Shown here piece after piece: positions 37,201 to 45,479 of a DNA stretch of 64,000 nucleotides. The notes beneath the pieces were generated by a model, which was not told the origin of the DNA, did not search any database, and worked only from the letters and a program-made list of their open reading frames with translations. This stretch comes from Soehngenia longivitae. GTDB taxonomy: Bacteria; Bacillota; Clostridia; Tissierellales; Tissierellaceae. The stretch is from NCBI RefSeq assembly GCF_004684055.1, contig NZ_SRIB01000001.1:1-64000 (forward strand), read 5' to 3'. Both the position numbers and the translations under genes were made by a program. Position 1 is the first letter of the stretch. Each line of letters starts with the position of its first letter.

Positions 37201-37346
37201 AAGGAATTGAAACGTAGTTGGGGATGAGAGTAATAGGGTATTGGAAGTTAGTATTTAGCCTACCTATAAGGAATTGAAACGGTAAAATAAGCATTGACCA
37301 AATTGATGAAGATTTAGTATTTAGCCTACCTATAAGGAATTGAAAC
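31206..37346 (+). CRISPR. CRISPR array 2: 93 repeats of 30 bases, 92 spacers
   Basis: The repeat starts GTATTTAGCCTACC and ends AAGGAATTGAAAC (30 bases). I counted 93 copies, from 31206 to 37317, with spacers mostly 35-38 bases; all copies I read are identical, including the last. The ATTGAAAC 3' end is the classic crRNA 5' handle, so the array should be read on the plus strand. Spacers 22-27 recur as spacers 28-33. The repeat is unlike that of array 1 apart from the GAAT and AAA near its 3' end. Direction is inferred from the handle, because there is neither a visible leader nor a degenerate end repeat. Confidence 0.99.
32604..33405 (+). repeat. tandem duplication of a six-spacer block in array 2
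   Basis: The 401-base unit 32604-33004 (spacers 22-27, first spacer beginning CATATTCTATTGC) is repeated at 33005-33405 (spacers 28-33) with no difference that I can see. Confidence 0.97.
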
Positions 37347-37829
37347 TAAAAAAAGGAGGTGTTCAAAATAATTACACTATTTTTATTCTTTATTCTTGTT
37401 CTTTTGGTCGCAATCGTTTAATTAGCGAAGAAGAGCTAAAAAAACAAGAAAAATCTTTTTACATAATTCCAAGAGGAAATGAAAACTAAGTTGAAGATTA
37501 TGGAATAACAACAGCAAATATATTGTGTGATAATTTTTGTTTATAAACAGATCAGCACTCAACGAAAGGAAAACTTCCATGGCTAGTATTTCAAAAAGAA
37601 AATAGGTAATTAAATACCTAAGGAGTTAATAAAAATAATACTGATAGTTATGATTATCTTTATGCGGTATGATTTACATAAAATATATACATTTAATTGA
37701 ATGATGTAATTAACATATAAATACATTGAATTATTTCTCTTAACACATATTTGTAAAATCTCATTATCTATGTTTATACAAATTTGGGTAAATATATAAA
37801 AAAATAAATGTATGTTAGGGAGTGGTTTG
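37347..37829. other. intergenic region after CRISPR array 2, with possible coding remnants
   Basis: The first 36 bases look like one more spacer, but no repeat follows. They contain AAAGGAGGTG and run into an open stretch reading a short hydrophobic peptide (ITLFLFFILVLLVAIV then stop). An overlapping frame reads GRNRLISEEELKKQEK and FYIIPRGNEN before a stop near 37488. I recognise neither. The rest, to the mscL ribosome site, is AT-rich with no gene I can support. The array may have been cut short here. Confidence 0.45.
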
Positions 37830-38234
37830 ATGTGGAATGATTTTAAGAAGTTTATAAGCAGAGGGAATGTATTAGATTTAGCAGTTGGAGTTATTTTAGG
37901 CGGTGCTATTGGGAAAATTGTTTCATCTCTTGTTAATGATATTATAATGCCTCTTATTGGAGTTGTCTTAGGGAAAATTGATCTGACTTCCCTTAAATAT
38001 GTAATTAATCCTGCTTCGGGAGAAACTCCTGAACTTGCAATTTATTATGGAATGTTTATACAAAATATAATAGATTTTTTAATCATATCATTTGCTATAT
38101 TTATAATGATTAGGACGATTGACAAGTTTAAGAAAAAAGAAAAAAAGGCGGCACCAGCACCACTTCCTAGTGAAGAAATAATATTGCTTAGAGAAATAAG
38201 AGATTCATTAAAGAATAAAGATGCCAGCAAATAG
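37830..38234 (+). CDS. mscL: large-conductance mechanosensitive channel
   Basis: MscL opens under extreme membrane tension to release solutes during osmotic downshock. The protein (134 residues from this start) has the conserved N-terminus MWNDFKKFISRGNVLDLAVGVILGGAIGKIV with the pore-lining first transmembrane helix, a periplasmic-side loop, the second helix IIDFLIISFAIFIMI and a charged C-terminal bundle ending in the LLREIRDSLK helix. I start at ATG 37830, which follows TAGGGAGTGG; the in-frame ATG 18 bases upstream adds residues foreign to the family. A perfect terminator overlaps the stop. Confidence 0.95.
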   Translation: MWNDFKKFISRGNVLDLAVGVILGGAIGKIVSSLVNDIIMPLIGVVLGKIDLTSLKYVINPASGETPELAIYYGMFIQNIIDFLIISFAIFIMIRTIDKFKKKEKKAAPAPLPSEEIILLREIRDSLKNKDASK

Positions 38235-38249
38235 CTGGCATCTTTTGTG
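38218..38249 (+). terminator. terminator overlapping the mscL stop codon
   Basis: AAGATGCCAGC (38218-38228) and GCTGGCATCTT (38234-38244) make a perfect 11-base-pair stem with a 5-base loop, followed by TTT. Confidence 0.85.
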
Positions 38250-38285
38250 ATATAATTGACTTAATTAATACAAGAGGTGAATAAC

Positions 38286-39941
38286 ATGGATATAGTAGAG
38301 ATAGCTAAAATAATTAATAGCATATTTAGTCTATTTATTATTTTTGAAACTCAAAAAATATTATATATTTCAGATGAATTAAAAGAGTTAACTAAATATA
38401 ATTTTAAAGAATTCGATGATTTACATTCTATTTCTGAAAACTCATATTTTACTATCTCTAATAATACATATTATTTAAGAAAATACGTCATCGATAAATA
38501 TGATTTGTTTATATTTGAACCAATAGGAAATTTTACCGATACTTTGACAAAATCAATATGTTTAGAAGAAATCGTTGAAAATTTATATGACGGTGTGTTG
38601 CTTTCTGATAGAGATGGCAAAGTTGTCATATACAATAAAGCCATGGAAGAATTGGAGAGAAAACCAAAGAATAAAATGATCGGCAAATATATTTGGGACG
38701 CATACGGGTATAGCGACAAAACTAAATCTGAGCATATGCAAGTTTTAGAGAGTGGGAAACCTATCATTAATAAATACAAAGCACATGCCATATATAATGG
38801 AAAACCTGTTTATAAATCTTATTCCACTTATCCAATTATAGTAAACAATGAAACGATAGGAGTTTATTCTATAAGCAAAGATGAGACAAAATTACAAAAT
38901 TTATTGAGTGAAATTGTTGAATTGAAGAGGAATTATTTCAGTGAAGATAATAAGGATAGAGATTTTTTTAATAATGGTACGAGGTTTACATTCTCAGATA
39001 TAATTGGATCTTCTGAAATTATGAAAAACCTAATAAAAGAAGCTGAAGCACTTTCATGGCTTGACAACAGCATTCTTATAGTTGGGGATACAGGGACTGG
39101 GAAAGAAGTTTTTGCTCAAAGTATTCACAACTTTGGAAAGAGAAGAGCATATCCATTTATAGGAATAAATTGCTCAGCAATTCCTGAAAATTTACTTGAG
39201 ACTATTTTATTTGGGTCTGTTAAGGGAGCATATACTGGAGCAGTTGATTCCTCAGGACTTTTTGAGGAAGCAGGGGAAGGGACACTTTTCTTAGATGAAT
39301 TAAATACAATGCCATTAAACATGCAAGCTAAATTGCTCAGAGCACTTCAAGAAAAAAGCGCACGAAGAGTAGGAGGCAAAGAAAACTATCCTTTAAAATG
39401 CAGAATAATCAGTGCAATGAATGAGGATCCTTATGAGTTAATTGAAAGCGGTAGATTAAGACAAGACCTTTTTTATAGAATATCTGGATATAATCTTTAT
39501 ATCCCGCCATTAATCAAAAGGGGGGATGATATATTTGAGATATCTGAATACTATATAAAAAAATACAATAGAACTATGAATAAAAACGTAACTGGGATTG
39601 AGGATTCACTTAAAACAATAATGAAGAAATACTCTTGGCCTGGCAATATAAGAGAGCTGGAACATTTTATTGAAAATATCATGGTGAGAACAATTGACAA
39701 TGAGAAAAATTTAAAATTAGAAAACTTACCAGATTATTTGAAAGATATTATATTTGAGAGTCAAAAAGTGGATAATAATTCAATAAATGATTTGGATAGT
39801 TTACTAAATCAATATGAGAAGAAAATAATTTTTGAAGCTTTAGAAAAAAACAGATGGAATGTAACAAAGACTTCTAAGCATCTAAACATTACAAGGCAAA
39901 GCCTTATTTATAGGATGAGAAAACACAACATAAAAAGGTAG
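38286..39941 (+). CDS. sigma-54-dependent transcriptional activator with PAS domain (RocR/HutR-like)
   Basis: The protein (551 residues) has an N-terminal sensory region with a PAS domain (about 90-200; NLYDGVLLSDRDGKVVIYNKAM), a sigma-54 AAA+ domain (about 235-460) and a C-terminal Fis-type helix-turn-helix. Visible ATPase motifs are VGDTGTGKEVFAQSIH (Walker A), the sigma-54-contacting loop GAYTGA, EAGEGTLFLDELN (Walker B) and YSWPGNIRELEH. The DNA-binding helix is NVTKTSKHLNITRQSLIYRM. I use ATG 38286; the GTG at 38277 is inside the ribosome site. It lies directly upstream of the histidine-degradation operon, whose promoter is of sigma-54 type, and is very probably its activator. Confidence 0.9.
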   Translation: MDIVEIAKIINSIFSLFIIFETQKILYISDELKELTKYNFKEFDDLHSISENSYFTISNNTYYLRKYVIDKYDLFIFEPIGNFTDTLTKSICLEEIVENLYDGVLLSDRDGKVVIYNKAMEELERKPKNKMIGKYIWDAYGYSDKTKSEHMQVLESGKPIINKYKAHAIYNGKPVYKSYSTYPIIVNNETIGVYSISKDETKLQNLLSEIVELKRNYFSEDNKDRDFFNNGTRFTFSDIIGSSEIMKNLIKEAEALSWLDNSILIVGDTGTGKEVFAQSIHNFGKRRAYPFIGINCSAIPENLLETILFGSVKGAYTGAVDSSGLFEEAGEGTLFLDELNTMPLNMQAKLLRALQEKSARRVGGKENYPLKCRIISAMNEDPYELIESGRLRQDLFYRISGYNLYIPPLIKRGDDIFEISEYYIKKYNRTMNKNVTGIEDSLKTIMKKYSWPGNIRELEHFIENIMVRTIDNEKNLKLENLPDYLKDIIFESQKVDNNSINDLDSLLNQYEKKIIFEALEKNRWNVTKTSKHLNITRQSLIYRMRKHNIKR

Positions 39942-40010
39942 TGTTTGAAAAAGAAACAAATTGTAGCTTATTTATACTGCATAGTTTAGAAAATGTTTCA
40001 TTTTAAAACA
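39942..40010 (+). promoter_or_regulatory. pair of enhancer-binding sites TGTTT-N7-AAACA upstream of the hut operon
   Basis: Two inverted repeats of the same form, TGTTT-N7-AAACA, occur at 39942-39958 and 39994-40010. Their centres are 52 bases apart, about five helical turns, and 69-121 bases upstream of the sigma-54 promoter. This is the layout expected for binding sites of an NtrC-type activator, here the protein encoded just upstream. Sites are seen directly; the binding protein is inferred. Confidence 0.65.
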
Positions 40011-40070
40011 TAAATTTATATTTTCTTTTTTTAAAATACTTTTAAAGCCTAAAATACCGATAGTTTGTCA

Positions 40071-40086
40071 TGGTATGAAATTTGCA
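40071..40086 (+). promoter_or_regulatory. sigma-54 (-24/-12) promoter of the histidine-degradation operon
   Basis: TGGTATGAAATTTGCA has GG and GC separated by exactly 10 bases, the strict requirement of sigma-54 promoters, with the TTTGCA -12 box intact. Start of transcription would be near 40097, 24 bases before the ftcD-like gene. Confidence 0.8.
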
Positions 40087-40120
40087 TTAATAAATATCAA
40101 AGAATACTAGGAGGATTGAA

Positions 40121-41017
40121 ATGGGGAAATTAATTGAATGTGTTCCAAATTTTAGTGAGGGAAGAGACAAAGAAAAATTAGAGAAGATTTTAGATGAAAT
40201 AAGGGCAATAGAGGGTGTAAAACTATTAGATTACTCAATGGATAAAGATCACAATAGAAGTGTAGTCACATTTATAGGAGAACCTGAAAAGGTTATTGAG
40301 GCTGCTTTTAGAGCTACTAAAAAGGCCAGTGAGCTTATAGATATGAGAACTCATAAAGGTGAGCATCCTAGGATGGGTGCGACCGATGTAATTCCTTTGA
40401 TACCAATTTCAGATGTTACTATGGAAGAGTGTGTTGAACTTTCAAAAAAACTTGCTGAAAGGATAGGAAAGGAGCTTTCAATTTCGGTGTACCTATATGA
40501 AAAATCAGCATCTGCTCCTCATAGAGAAAATTTGGCAGATGTTAGAAAAGGACAGTATGAAGGTATGAAAGAAAAATTAAAGTTAGAAGAATGGACACCT
40601 GATTTTGGACCAAAAGAGCTTAATGAAAAAGCAGGTGTAACTGCTGTTGGAGCAAGAATGCCTTTAGTAGCTTTTAACATCAATTTAGGAACAAATAACC
40701 TAGATATTGCTAAAAAAATAGCTAAAGCTATCAGGGCAAAGACAGGGGGATTTACTTACTGTAAAGCTTTAGGTATAGAAATTGCTGAAAGAAATATTGT
40801 TCAAGTGTCAATAAACATGGTTGATTATACTAAAACTCCACTTTTTAGAGTATTTGATACTGTGGAAAGAGAAGCAAATAGATATGGTGTAAATGTGATT
40901 GGCAGTGAAATAATAGGGCTAGTTCCAATGGATGCTTTGGTTGATGTAGCTGATTATCATTTGAAATTGGAAAATTTCGATAAGACACAAATACTCGAAA
41001 AGAGAATGTCTGAATAG
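40121..41017 (+). CDS. ftcD: glutamate formimidoyltransferase
   Basis: The enzyme moves the formimino group of N-formimino-glutamate onto tetrahydrofolate, the last step of one histidine degradation route. The 298-residue protein is the stand-alone transferase half, with no C-terminal cyclodeaminase. Signatures are ECVPNFSEGRD at the N-terminus, LDYSMDKDHNRSVVTF near residue 38, the THKGEHPRMGATDVIPLIP folate/catalytic motif near 80, and the AFNINLGTNNLDIAKKIAKAIR segment near 190. ATG follows TAGGAGG. First gene of the sigma-54-driven operon; hutI follows after 13 bases. Confidence 0.93.
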   Translation: MGKLIECVPNFSEGRDKEKLEKILDEIRAIEGVKLLDYSMDKDHNRSVVTFIGEPEKVIEAAFRATKKASELIDMRTHKGEHPRMGATDVIPLIPISDVTMEECVELSKKLAERIGKELSISVYLYEKSASAPHRENLADVRKGQYEGMKEKLKLEEWTPDFGPKELNEKAGVTAVGARMPLVAFNINLGTNNLDIAKKIAKAIRAKTGGFTYCKALGIEIAERNIVQVSINMVDYTKTPLFRVFDTVEREANRYGVNVIGSEIIGLVPMDALVDVADYHLKLENFDKTQILEKRMSE

Positions 41018-41030
41018 AGAGGATGGTTAA

Positions 41031-42314
41031 ATGAAAGCAACTCTTGTTATTGAAAATATAACAAATTTAGCTACTATGAGTGGTAGCGATGGACCAAGAA
41101 AAAATAAAGCTCAAAAAGATATAGGACTAATTAAAAATGGAGTTATTGCAATATCTAAAGATAAAATAATTTATGTGGGTGAAGGGAAACTTCCAGAGAG
41201 TATCCCTACTGATGAAGGCACTGTTTTTATTGATGCAACTGGGAAATTAGTTACTCCTGGGCTTATTGATCCTCATACTCATCTGGTACATGGAGGGAGT
41301 AGAGAAAACGAATTTTCAATGAAATTGGAAGGAAAGTCATATCTTGAAATTTTATCAAGTGGTGGGGGGATACATTCTACCGCAAAAGCCACAAAAGAAG
41401 CTACTTTCGAAGAACTTTATGACAAAGCATACAAAAGTTTAAACATAATGCTTGAATTTGGTGTAACTACAGTAGAAGCAAAATCAGGATATGGAATTGG
41501 TGATTTTGAAACAGAGCTAAAGCAAATTGAAGTAGCTAGAAAATTGGATGAAACACATCCTATAGATGTGGTGCCAACTTTTATGGGTGCTCATGCAGTG
41601 CCACCAGAATATAAGGAGAGAAGTGACATTTTTGTAGATAAAATTGTCAATGAGATGATCCCATATATTGCTCAAAATAAACTAGCCGAGTTTTGCGATG
41701 TTTTTTGTGAAGAAGGAGTTTTTACTATAGAGCAGTCTAGAAAAATACTTTTAAGCGCTAAATCACATGGTTTGATTCCTAAAATACACGCTGATGAAAT
41801 CGTTTCTATTGGCGGAGCTGAACTAGCTAGTGAAATTGAATGCATTTCGGCAGAGCATTTAATTAGTGCGAGTAAAAATGGCATAAAGAAAATGGGAGAG
41901 AAAAACGTGATTGCCGTACTTCTTCCCGGTACTAGTTTCAATCTTCAAGAGGGTAAAGTTGCTGACGCAAGATATATGATAGATAATGATGTAGCGGTTG
42001 CTATAGCTACGGATTACAATCCTGGGAGTTGCCCTAGCGAAAACTTACAGCTTATGATGTCTTTCGCTTCTATAACTTTGAAAATGACACCAGAGGAAGT
42101 ATTAACTGCATCAACTATAAATGCTGCTTGCGCAATCAAAAGAGAGAGTTCTATAGGGTCAATAGAAGTTGGTAAAATTGCAGATATTGCTATATTTGAT
42201 GTGCCTAATATAGCATATATGGTATATCATTTTGGAGTAAATCACACAGATTCAGTCATAAAAAAAGGTAAGATTGTATACAAGAAAAATGGGAGGGCTT
42301 TGAATGTACGATAA
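41031..42314 (+). CDS. hutI: imidazolonepropionase
   Basis: HutI hydrolyses imidazolone-5-propionate to N-formimino-glutamate. The 427-residue amidohydrolase has the metal-binding PGLIDPHTHLVHGGSRENEF motif near residue 80, the GGGIHSTAKATKEA segment, EAKSGYG near 140, PTFMGAHAVPPEY near 178, the KIHADEI histidine near 244 and the ATDYNPGSCPSENLQLMM motif near 323. It belongs to the middle of the operon and overlaps hutU by 11 bases, so the two are translationally coupled. Confidence 0.96.
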   Translation: MKATLVIENITNLATMSGSDGPRKNKAQKDIGLIKNGVIAISKDKIIYVGEGKLPESIPTDEGTVFIDATGKLVTPGLIDPHTHLVHGGSRENEFSMKLEGKSYLEILSSGGGIHSTAKATKEATFEELYDKAYKSLNIMLEFGVTTVEAKSGYGIGDFETELKQIEVARKLDETHPIDVVPTFMGAHAVPPEYKERSDIFVDKIVNEMIPYIAQNKLAEFCDVFCEEGVFTIEQSRKILLSAKSHGLIPKIHADEIVSIGGAELASEIECISAEHLISASKNGIKKMGEKNVIAVLLPGTSFNLQEGKVADARYMIDNDVAVAIATDYNPGSCPSENLQLMMSFASITLKMTPEEVLTASTINAACAIKRESSIGSIEVGKIADIAIFDVPNIAYMVYHFGVNHTDSVIKKGKIVYKKNGRALNVR

Positions 42315-44328
42315 TAAAGTAATTGGAGAATCAATGCAAATTAAGCTGGATAGTTATTTACCTGATTATCCTAAATTTGATGAATCAATACGTAGAGCAC
42401 CAAAGAGAGAATTTACACTAACTAAGAGAGAAACAGAGATAGCTCTAAAAAATGCATTAAGATATGTACCGGAAGAATTGCATGAAAAATTAGCTCCTGA
42501 ATTTTTAGATGAATTATTAACTAGAGGTAGAATATATGGCTATAGATTTAGGCCAGAAGGTAGAATTTATGGGAAACCAATTGATGAATACAAAGGTAAA
42601 TGCATAGAAGGCAAAGCATTTCAAGTGATGATAGACAACAATCTAGATTTTGAAGTGGCACTGTATCCTTATGAACTCGTAACATATGGAGAGACAGGAC
42701 AAGTTTTTCAAAACTGGATGCAATATAGGTTGACAAAGAAATACCTTGAAGAATTAACTGATGAGCAAACTTTGGTAATTGAATCAGGACACCCTTTAGG
42801 ATTATTTCGTTCTTCAAAAGAGTCGCCTAGAGTAATTATCACAAATGCACTCATGGTGGGAATGTTTGATGACCAAAAACATTGGATTAAAGCTCAAGCT
42901 ATGGGAGTTGCAAATTACGGGCAAATGACTGCGGGAGGATGGATGTATATAGGTCCGCAAGGGATTGTACATGGTACATTTAACACAATTCTAAATGCTG
43001 GCAGGATGAAGTTAGGAATACCTGATGAAGGAGATTTGAGAGGGCATATATTTGTTAGCTCAGGCCTTGGTGGAATGAGTGGTGCTCAAGGGAAAGCTGC
43101 CAAAATTGCCAATGGTGTAGGAGTTATTGCAGAAGTTGATTATTCAAGGATTGAAACCAGATTAAAACAAGGCTGGATTGATGAATGCTATGATGATTTA
43201 AAAGTAGTTTTTGATAAAGCTTATGAATATGCTGGTAAAAAAGAAGCAAGGGCAATAGCATATCATGGAAATATAGTCGATTTATTAGAATACGCCGTTG
43301 ACAACAATATCCATATTGAACTATTATCGGATCAAACATCTTGCCATGCTGCTTACGATGGAGGGTATTGTCCACAAGGGTTGACATTTGAGCAAAGAAC
43401 TAAAATGTTAAACGAAGATAAAGAGAATTTTATAAAAGAAGTAGATAAGTCTTTAAGAAGGCACTTTGAGTTGATAAAAACATTAGTAGATAGAGGGACG
43501 TATTTCTTTGATTATGGGAATAGCTTTATGAAAGCTGTTTATGATTCTGGAGTTAAAGAAATATCTAAAAATGGAATAGATGATTCTGAAGGGTTTATAT
43601 TCCCATCTTATGTTGAAGATATCATGGGTCCAATGTTATTTGACTATGGGTATGGACCATTTAGATGGGTTTGCTTAAGTGGAAAACACGAAGACTTAAT
43701 TAAGACCGACAAAGCTGCAATGGAATGTATAAATCCAAATAGGAGATATCAAGATAGAGATAACTACAATTGGATTAGAGATGCTGAGAAAAACAACCTT
43801 GTAGTTGGCACTCAAGCTCGTATTCTTTATCAAGATGAAGTTGGGAGGACACAAATTGCTCTAAAATTCAACGAAATGGTTAGAAAAGGCGAAGTTGGTC
43901 CAATTATGATGGGCAGAGATCATCACGATGTCTCTGGCACAGATTCTCCATTTAGAGAAACTGCCAACATCAAGGATGGAAGCAATATCATGGCTGATAT
44001 GGCAACTCAATGCTTTGCTGGTAATATTGCAAGAGGTATGAGCTTAGTAACTTTGCACAACGGTGGTGGAGTAGGCATAGGTAAAGCTATAAATGGTGGG
44101 TTTGGTATGGTGCTTGATGGTTCTGAACGCGTTGACAAAATTTTAAGAAGAGCAATGCCATGGGATGTAATGAATGGTGTTGCAAGAAGAGCATGGGCAA
44201 GAAATGAAAATTCAATCGAAACAGCGATAGAATATAATTATAGAAACAGTAGCACAGACCATATAACTCTTCCCTTTGTAGCAGATGATGATTTGGTAAA
44301 AGAATTGGTAGACAAATATTATAAATAA
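42304..44328 (+). CDS. hutU: urocanate hydratase
   Basis: HutU converts urocanate to imidazolone-propionate using tightly bound NAD+ as an electrophile. The 674-residue protein is of the longer urocanase form. Visible motifs are ESGHPLGLF near residue 160, MTAGGWMYIGPQGIVHGT near 218, the GLGGMSGAQGKAAKIA NAD-binding segment near 254, the SDQTSCHAAYDGGY region and GRDHHDVSGTDSPFRET near 538. I keep ATG 42304 because GGGAGG lies 7 bases upstream; an in-frame ATG at 42334 is possible. No hutH (histidine ammonia-lyase) is in the operon, so urocanate must come from a gene elsewhere. Confidence 0.95.
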   Translation: MYDNKVIGESMQIKLDSYLPDYPKFDESIRRAPKREFTLTKRETEIALKNALRYVPEELHEKLAPEFLDELLTRGRIYGYRFRPEGRIYGKPIDEYKGKCIEGKAFQVMIDNNLDFEVALYPYELVTYGETGQVFQNWMQYRLTKKYLEELTDEQTLVIESGHPLGLFRSSKESPRVIITNALMVGMFDDQKHWIKAQAMGVANYGQMTAGGWMYIGPQGIVHGTFNTILNAGRMKLGIPDEGDLRGHIFVSSGLGGMSGAQGKAAKIANGVGVIAEVDYSRIETRLKQGWIDECYDDLKVVFDKAYEYAGKKEARAIAYHGNIVDLLEYAVDNNIHIELLSDQTSCHAAYDGGYCPQGLTFEQRTKMLNEDKENFIKEVDKSLRRHFELIKTLVDRGTYFFDYGNSFMKAVYDSGVKEISKNGIDDSEGFIFPSYVEDIMGPMLFDYGYGPFRWVCLSGKHEDLIKTDKAAMECINPNRRYQDRDNYNWIRDAEKNNLVVGTQARILYQDEVGRTQIALKFNEMVRKGEVGPIMMGRDHHDVSGTDSPFRETANIKDGSNIMADMATQCFAGNIARGMSLVTLHNGGGVGIGKAINGGFGMVLDGSERVDKILRRAMPWDVMNGVARRAWARNENSIETAIEYNYRNSSTDHITLPFVADDDLVKELVDKYYK

Positions 44329-44336
44329 TTAAATAT

Positions 44337-44357
44337 GCTCAGGCTTTATGCCTGGGC
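44337..44357 (+). terminator. hairpin after hutU
   Basis: GCTCAGGC and GCCTGGGC form an 8-base-pair stem (one G-U pair) with a TTTAT loop, 8 bases after the stop codon. No T-run follows, so it may be a stability or partial termination structure. Confidence 0.5.
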
Positions 44358-44407
44358 AATTATAAAACCAATACTTCATTTGATTTTTTAGTTAACTATT
44401 TAAAAAG

Positions 44408-44443
44408 CTTCCATTTGGGTAATATAAAAATGGAAGTTTTTTA
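44408..44443 (+). terminator. rho-independent terminator between the hut and pst operons
   Basis: CTTCCATTT (44408-44416) pairs with AAATGGAAG (44428-44436), followed by TTTTTT. Confidence 0.8.
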
Positions 44444-44470
44444 TTTTACATACTCTTAACATTCACTATA

Positions 44471-44498
44471 TTGTTTCTTAATAGATAAGACGTATTAT
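44471..44498 (+). promoter_or_regulatory. likely sigma-A promoter of the pst operon
   Basis: TTGTTT (44471-44476) and TATTAT (44493-44498) are 16 bases apart, 42 bases before the pstS start codon. A short inverted pair TTCACT / AGTGAA flanks the region and could be an operator; I do not recognise it as a known Pho box. Confidence 0.45.
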
Positions 44499-44540
44499 AT
44501 AAGTGAACAATAAAGAAAATGATTGATAGGAGGATTTACA

Positions 44541-45416
44541 GTGAAAAGATCTAAATTTAGTTTTATATTAGTTTTAATGTTGGCATTGTCAGTATTTTTA
44601 GTAGCTTGTTCGTCGGGTAATGAAGCACCAGCTACAGAAGAGCCAGTCACAGAAGAGCCAGTCACAGAAGAGCCACAAAACTTGAGTGGTCCATTGACTT
44701 TATCAGGGTCTACTTCAGTAGAAAAAGTAGGATTAGCATTGATTGAAGAATTTATGGCTTTGAACCCAGATGTAGTAGGAACTTATGAAGCAATAGGCTC
44801 ATCTGGCGGAGTTAAGAATGCAGCAGATGGAGTTACTCAAATCGGTACAGCATCAAGAGAGATAAAAGATGAAGAAAAAGCTTGGGGCATAGAAGAGTTG
44901 ACAATCGCATATGATGGAATCGCAGTAATAGTTAACCCAGCAAATACAGTTGAAGATTTAACAATAGATCAAATTACTAAGATATACACTGGTGAAATAA
45001 CAAATTGGAAAGACTTAGGCGGAAATGATGAAGAAATAGTTGTTGTTTCTAGAGAAGACGGATCAGGAACAAGAGGAGCTTTTGAAGAAATATTAGGTAT
45101 TGAAGGTAAACTAACACAAAACGCTTTGATAGCTGAAGGTAATGGAAATGTTCAATCAACTGTTGCAGGAAATCCTAAAGCAATTGGTTATGTATCTTTC
45201 TCTTCCCTTGATAATACAATAAAACCATTAAAAGTTGAAGGCGTAGAACCAATATCAGAAGATGTAATTAATGGAACTTACAAAATTTCAAGACCTTTCA
45301 TATTTGTCTATAAAGAAGAAAATTTAACAGAACCAGCGAAAGCTTTTCTAGACTTTGTCATGAGTGAAGAAGGACAAAATATAGTTGAAGAAAATGGAGC
45401 TATAAGAGTAAAATAA
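44541..45416 (+). CDS. pstS: phosphate ABC transporter substrate-binding lipoprotein
   Basis: PstS captures phosphate outside the membrane and passes it to PstC/PstA. The 291-residue precursor has a basic N-terminus, a hydrophobic signal segment and the lipobox LVAC followed by SSGN, so it is lipid-anchored. Next comes a short EEPVT repeat linker, then the binding domain with SGSTSVEKVG near residue 45, the GTASREIK and SREDGSGTRGAFEE phosphate-contacting motifs, and GNVQSTVAGNPKAIGYVS. Start is GTG at 44541, 7 bases after AGGAGG; the TTG at 44523 would place the ribosome site inside the gene. Confidence 0.95.
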   Translation: MKRSKFSFILVLMLALSVFLVACSSGNEAPATEEPVTEEPVTEEPQNLSGPLTLSGSTSVEKVGLALIEEFMALNPDVVGTYEAIGSSGGVKNAADGVTQIGTASREIKDEEKAWGIEELTIAYDGIAVIVNPANTVEDLTIDQITKIYTGEITNWKDLGGNDEEIVVVSREDGSGTRGAFEEILGIEGKLTQNALIAEGNGNVQSTVAGNPKAIGYVSFSSLDNTIKPLKVEGVEPISEDVINGTYKISRPFIFVYKEENLTEPAKAFLDFVMSEEGQNIVEENGAIRVK

Positions 45417-45425
45417 GCACAAAAT

Positions 45426-45458
45426 AAGTAAAGCTAAAGTTAAGCTTTAGCTTTACTT
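45426..45458 (+). promoter_or_regulatory. intercistronic hairpin between pstS and pstC
   Basis: AAGTAAAGCTAAAG (45426-45439) and CTTTAGCTTTACTT (45445-45458) form a perfect 14-base-pair stem with a 5-base loop. Lacking a T-run, it probably protects the pstS messenger or attenuates read-through, so that the binding protein is made in excess over the permeases. Confidence 0.65.
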
Positions 45459-45479
45459 AAATACATAAGGAGACTCTAT

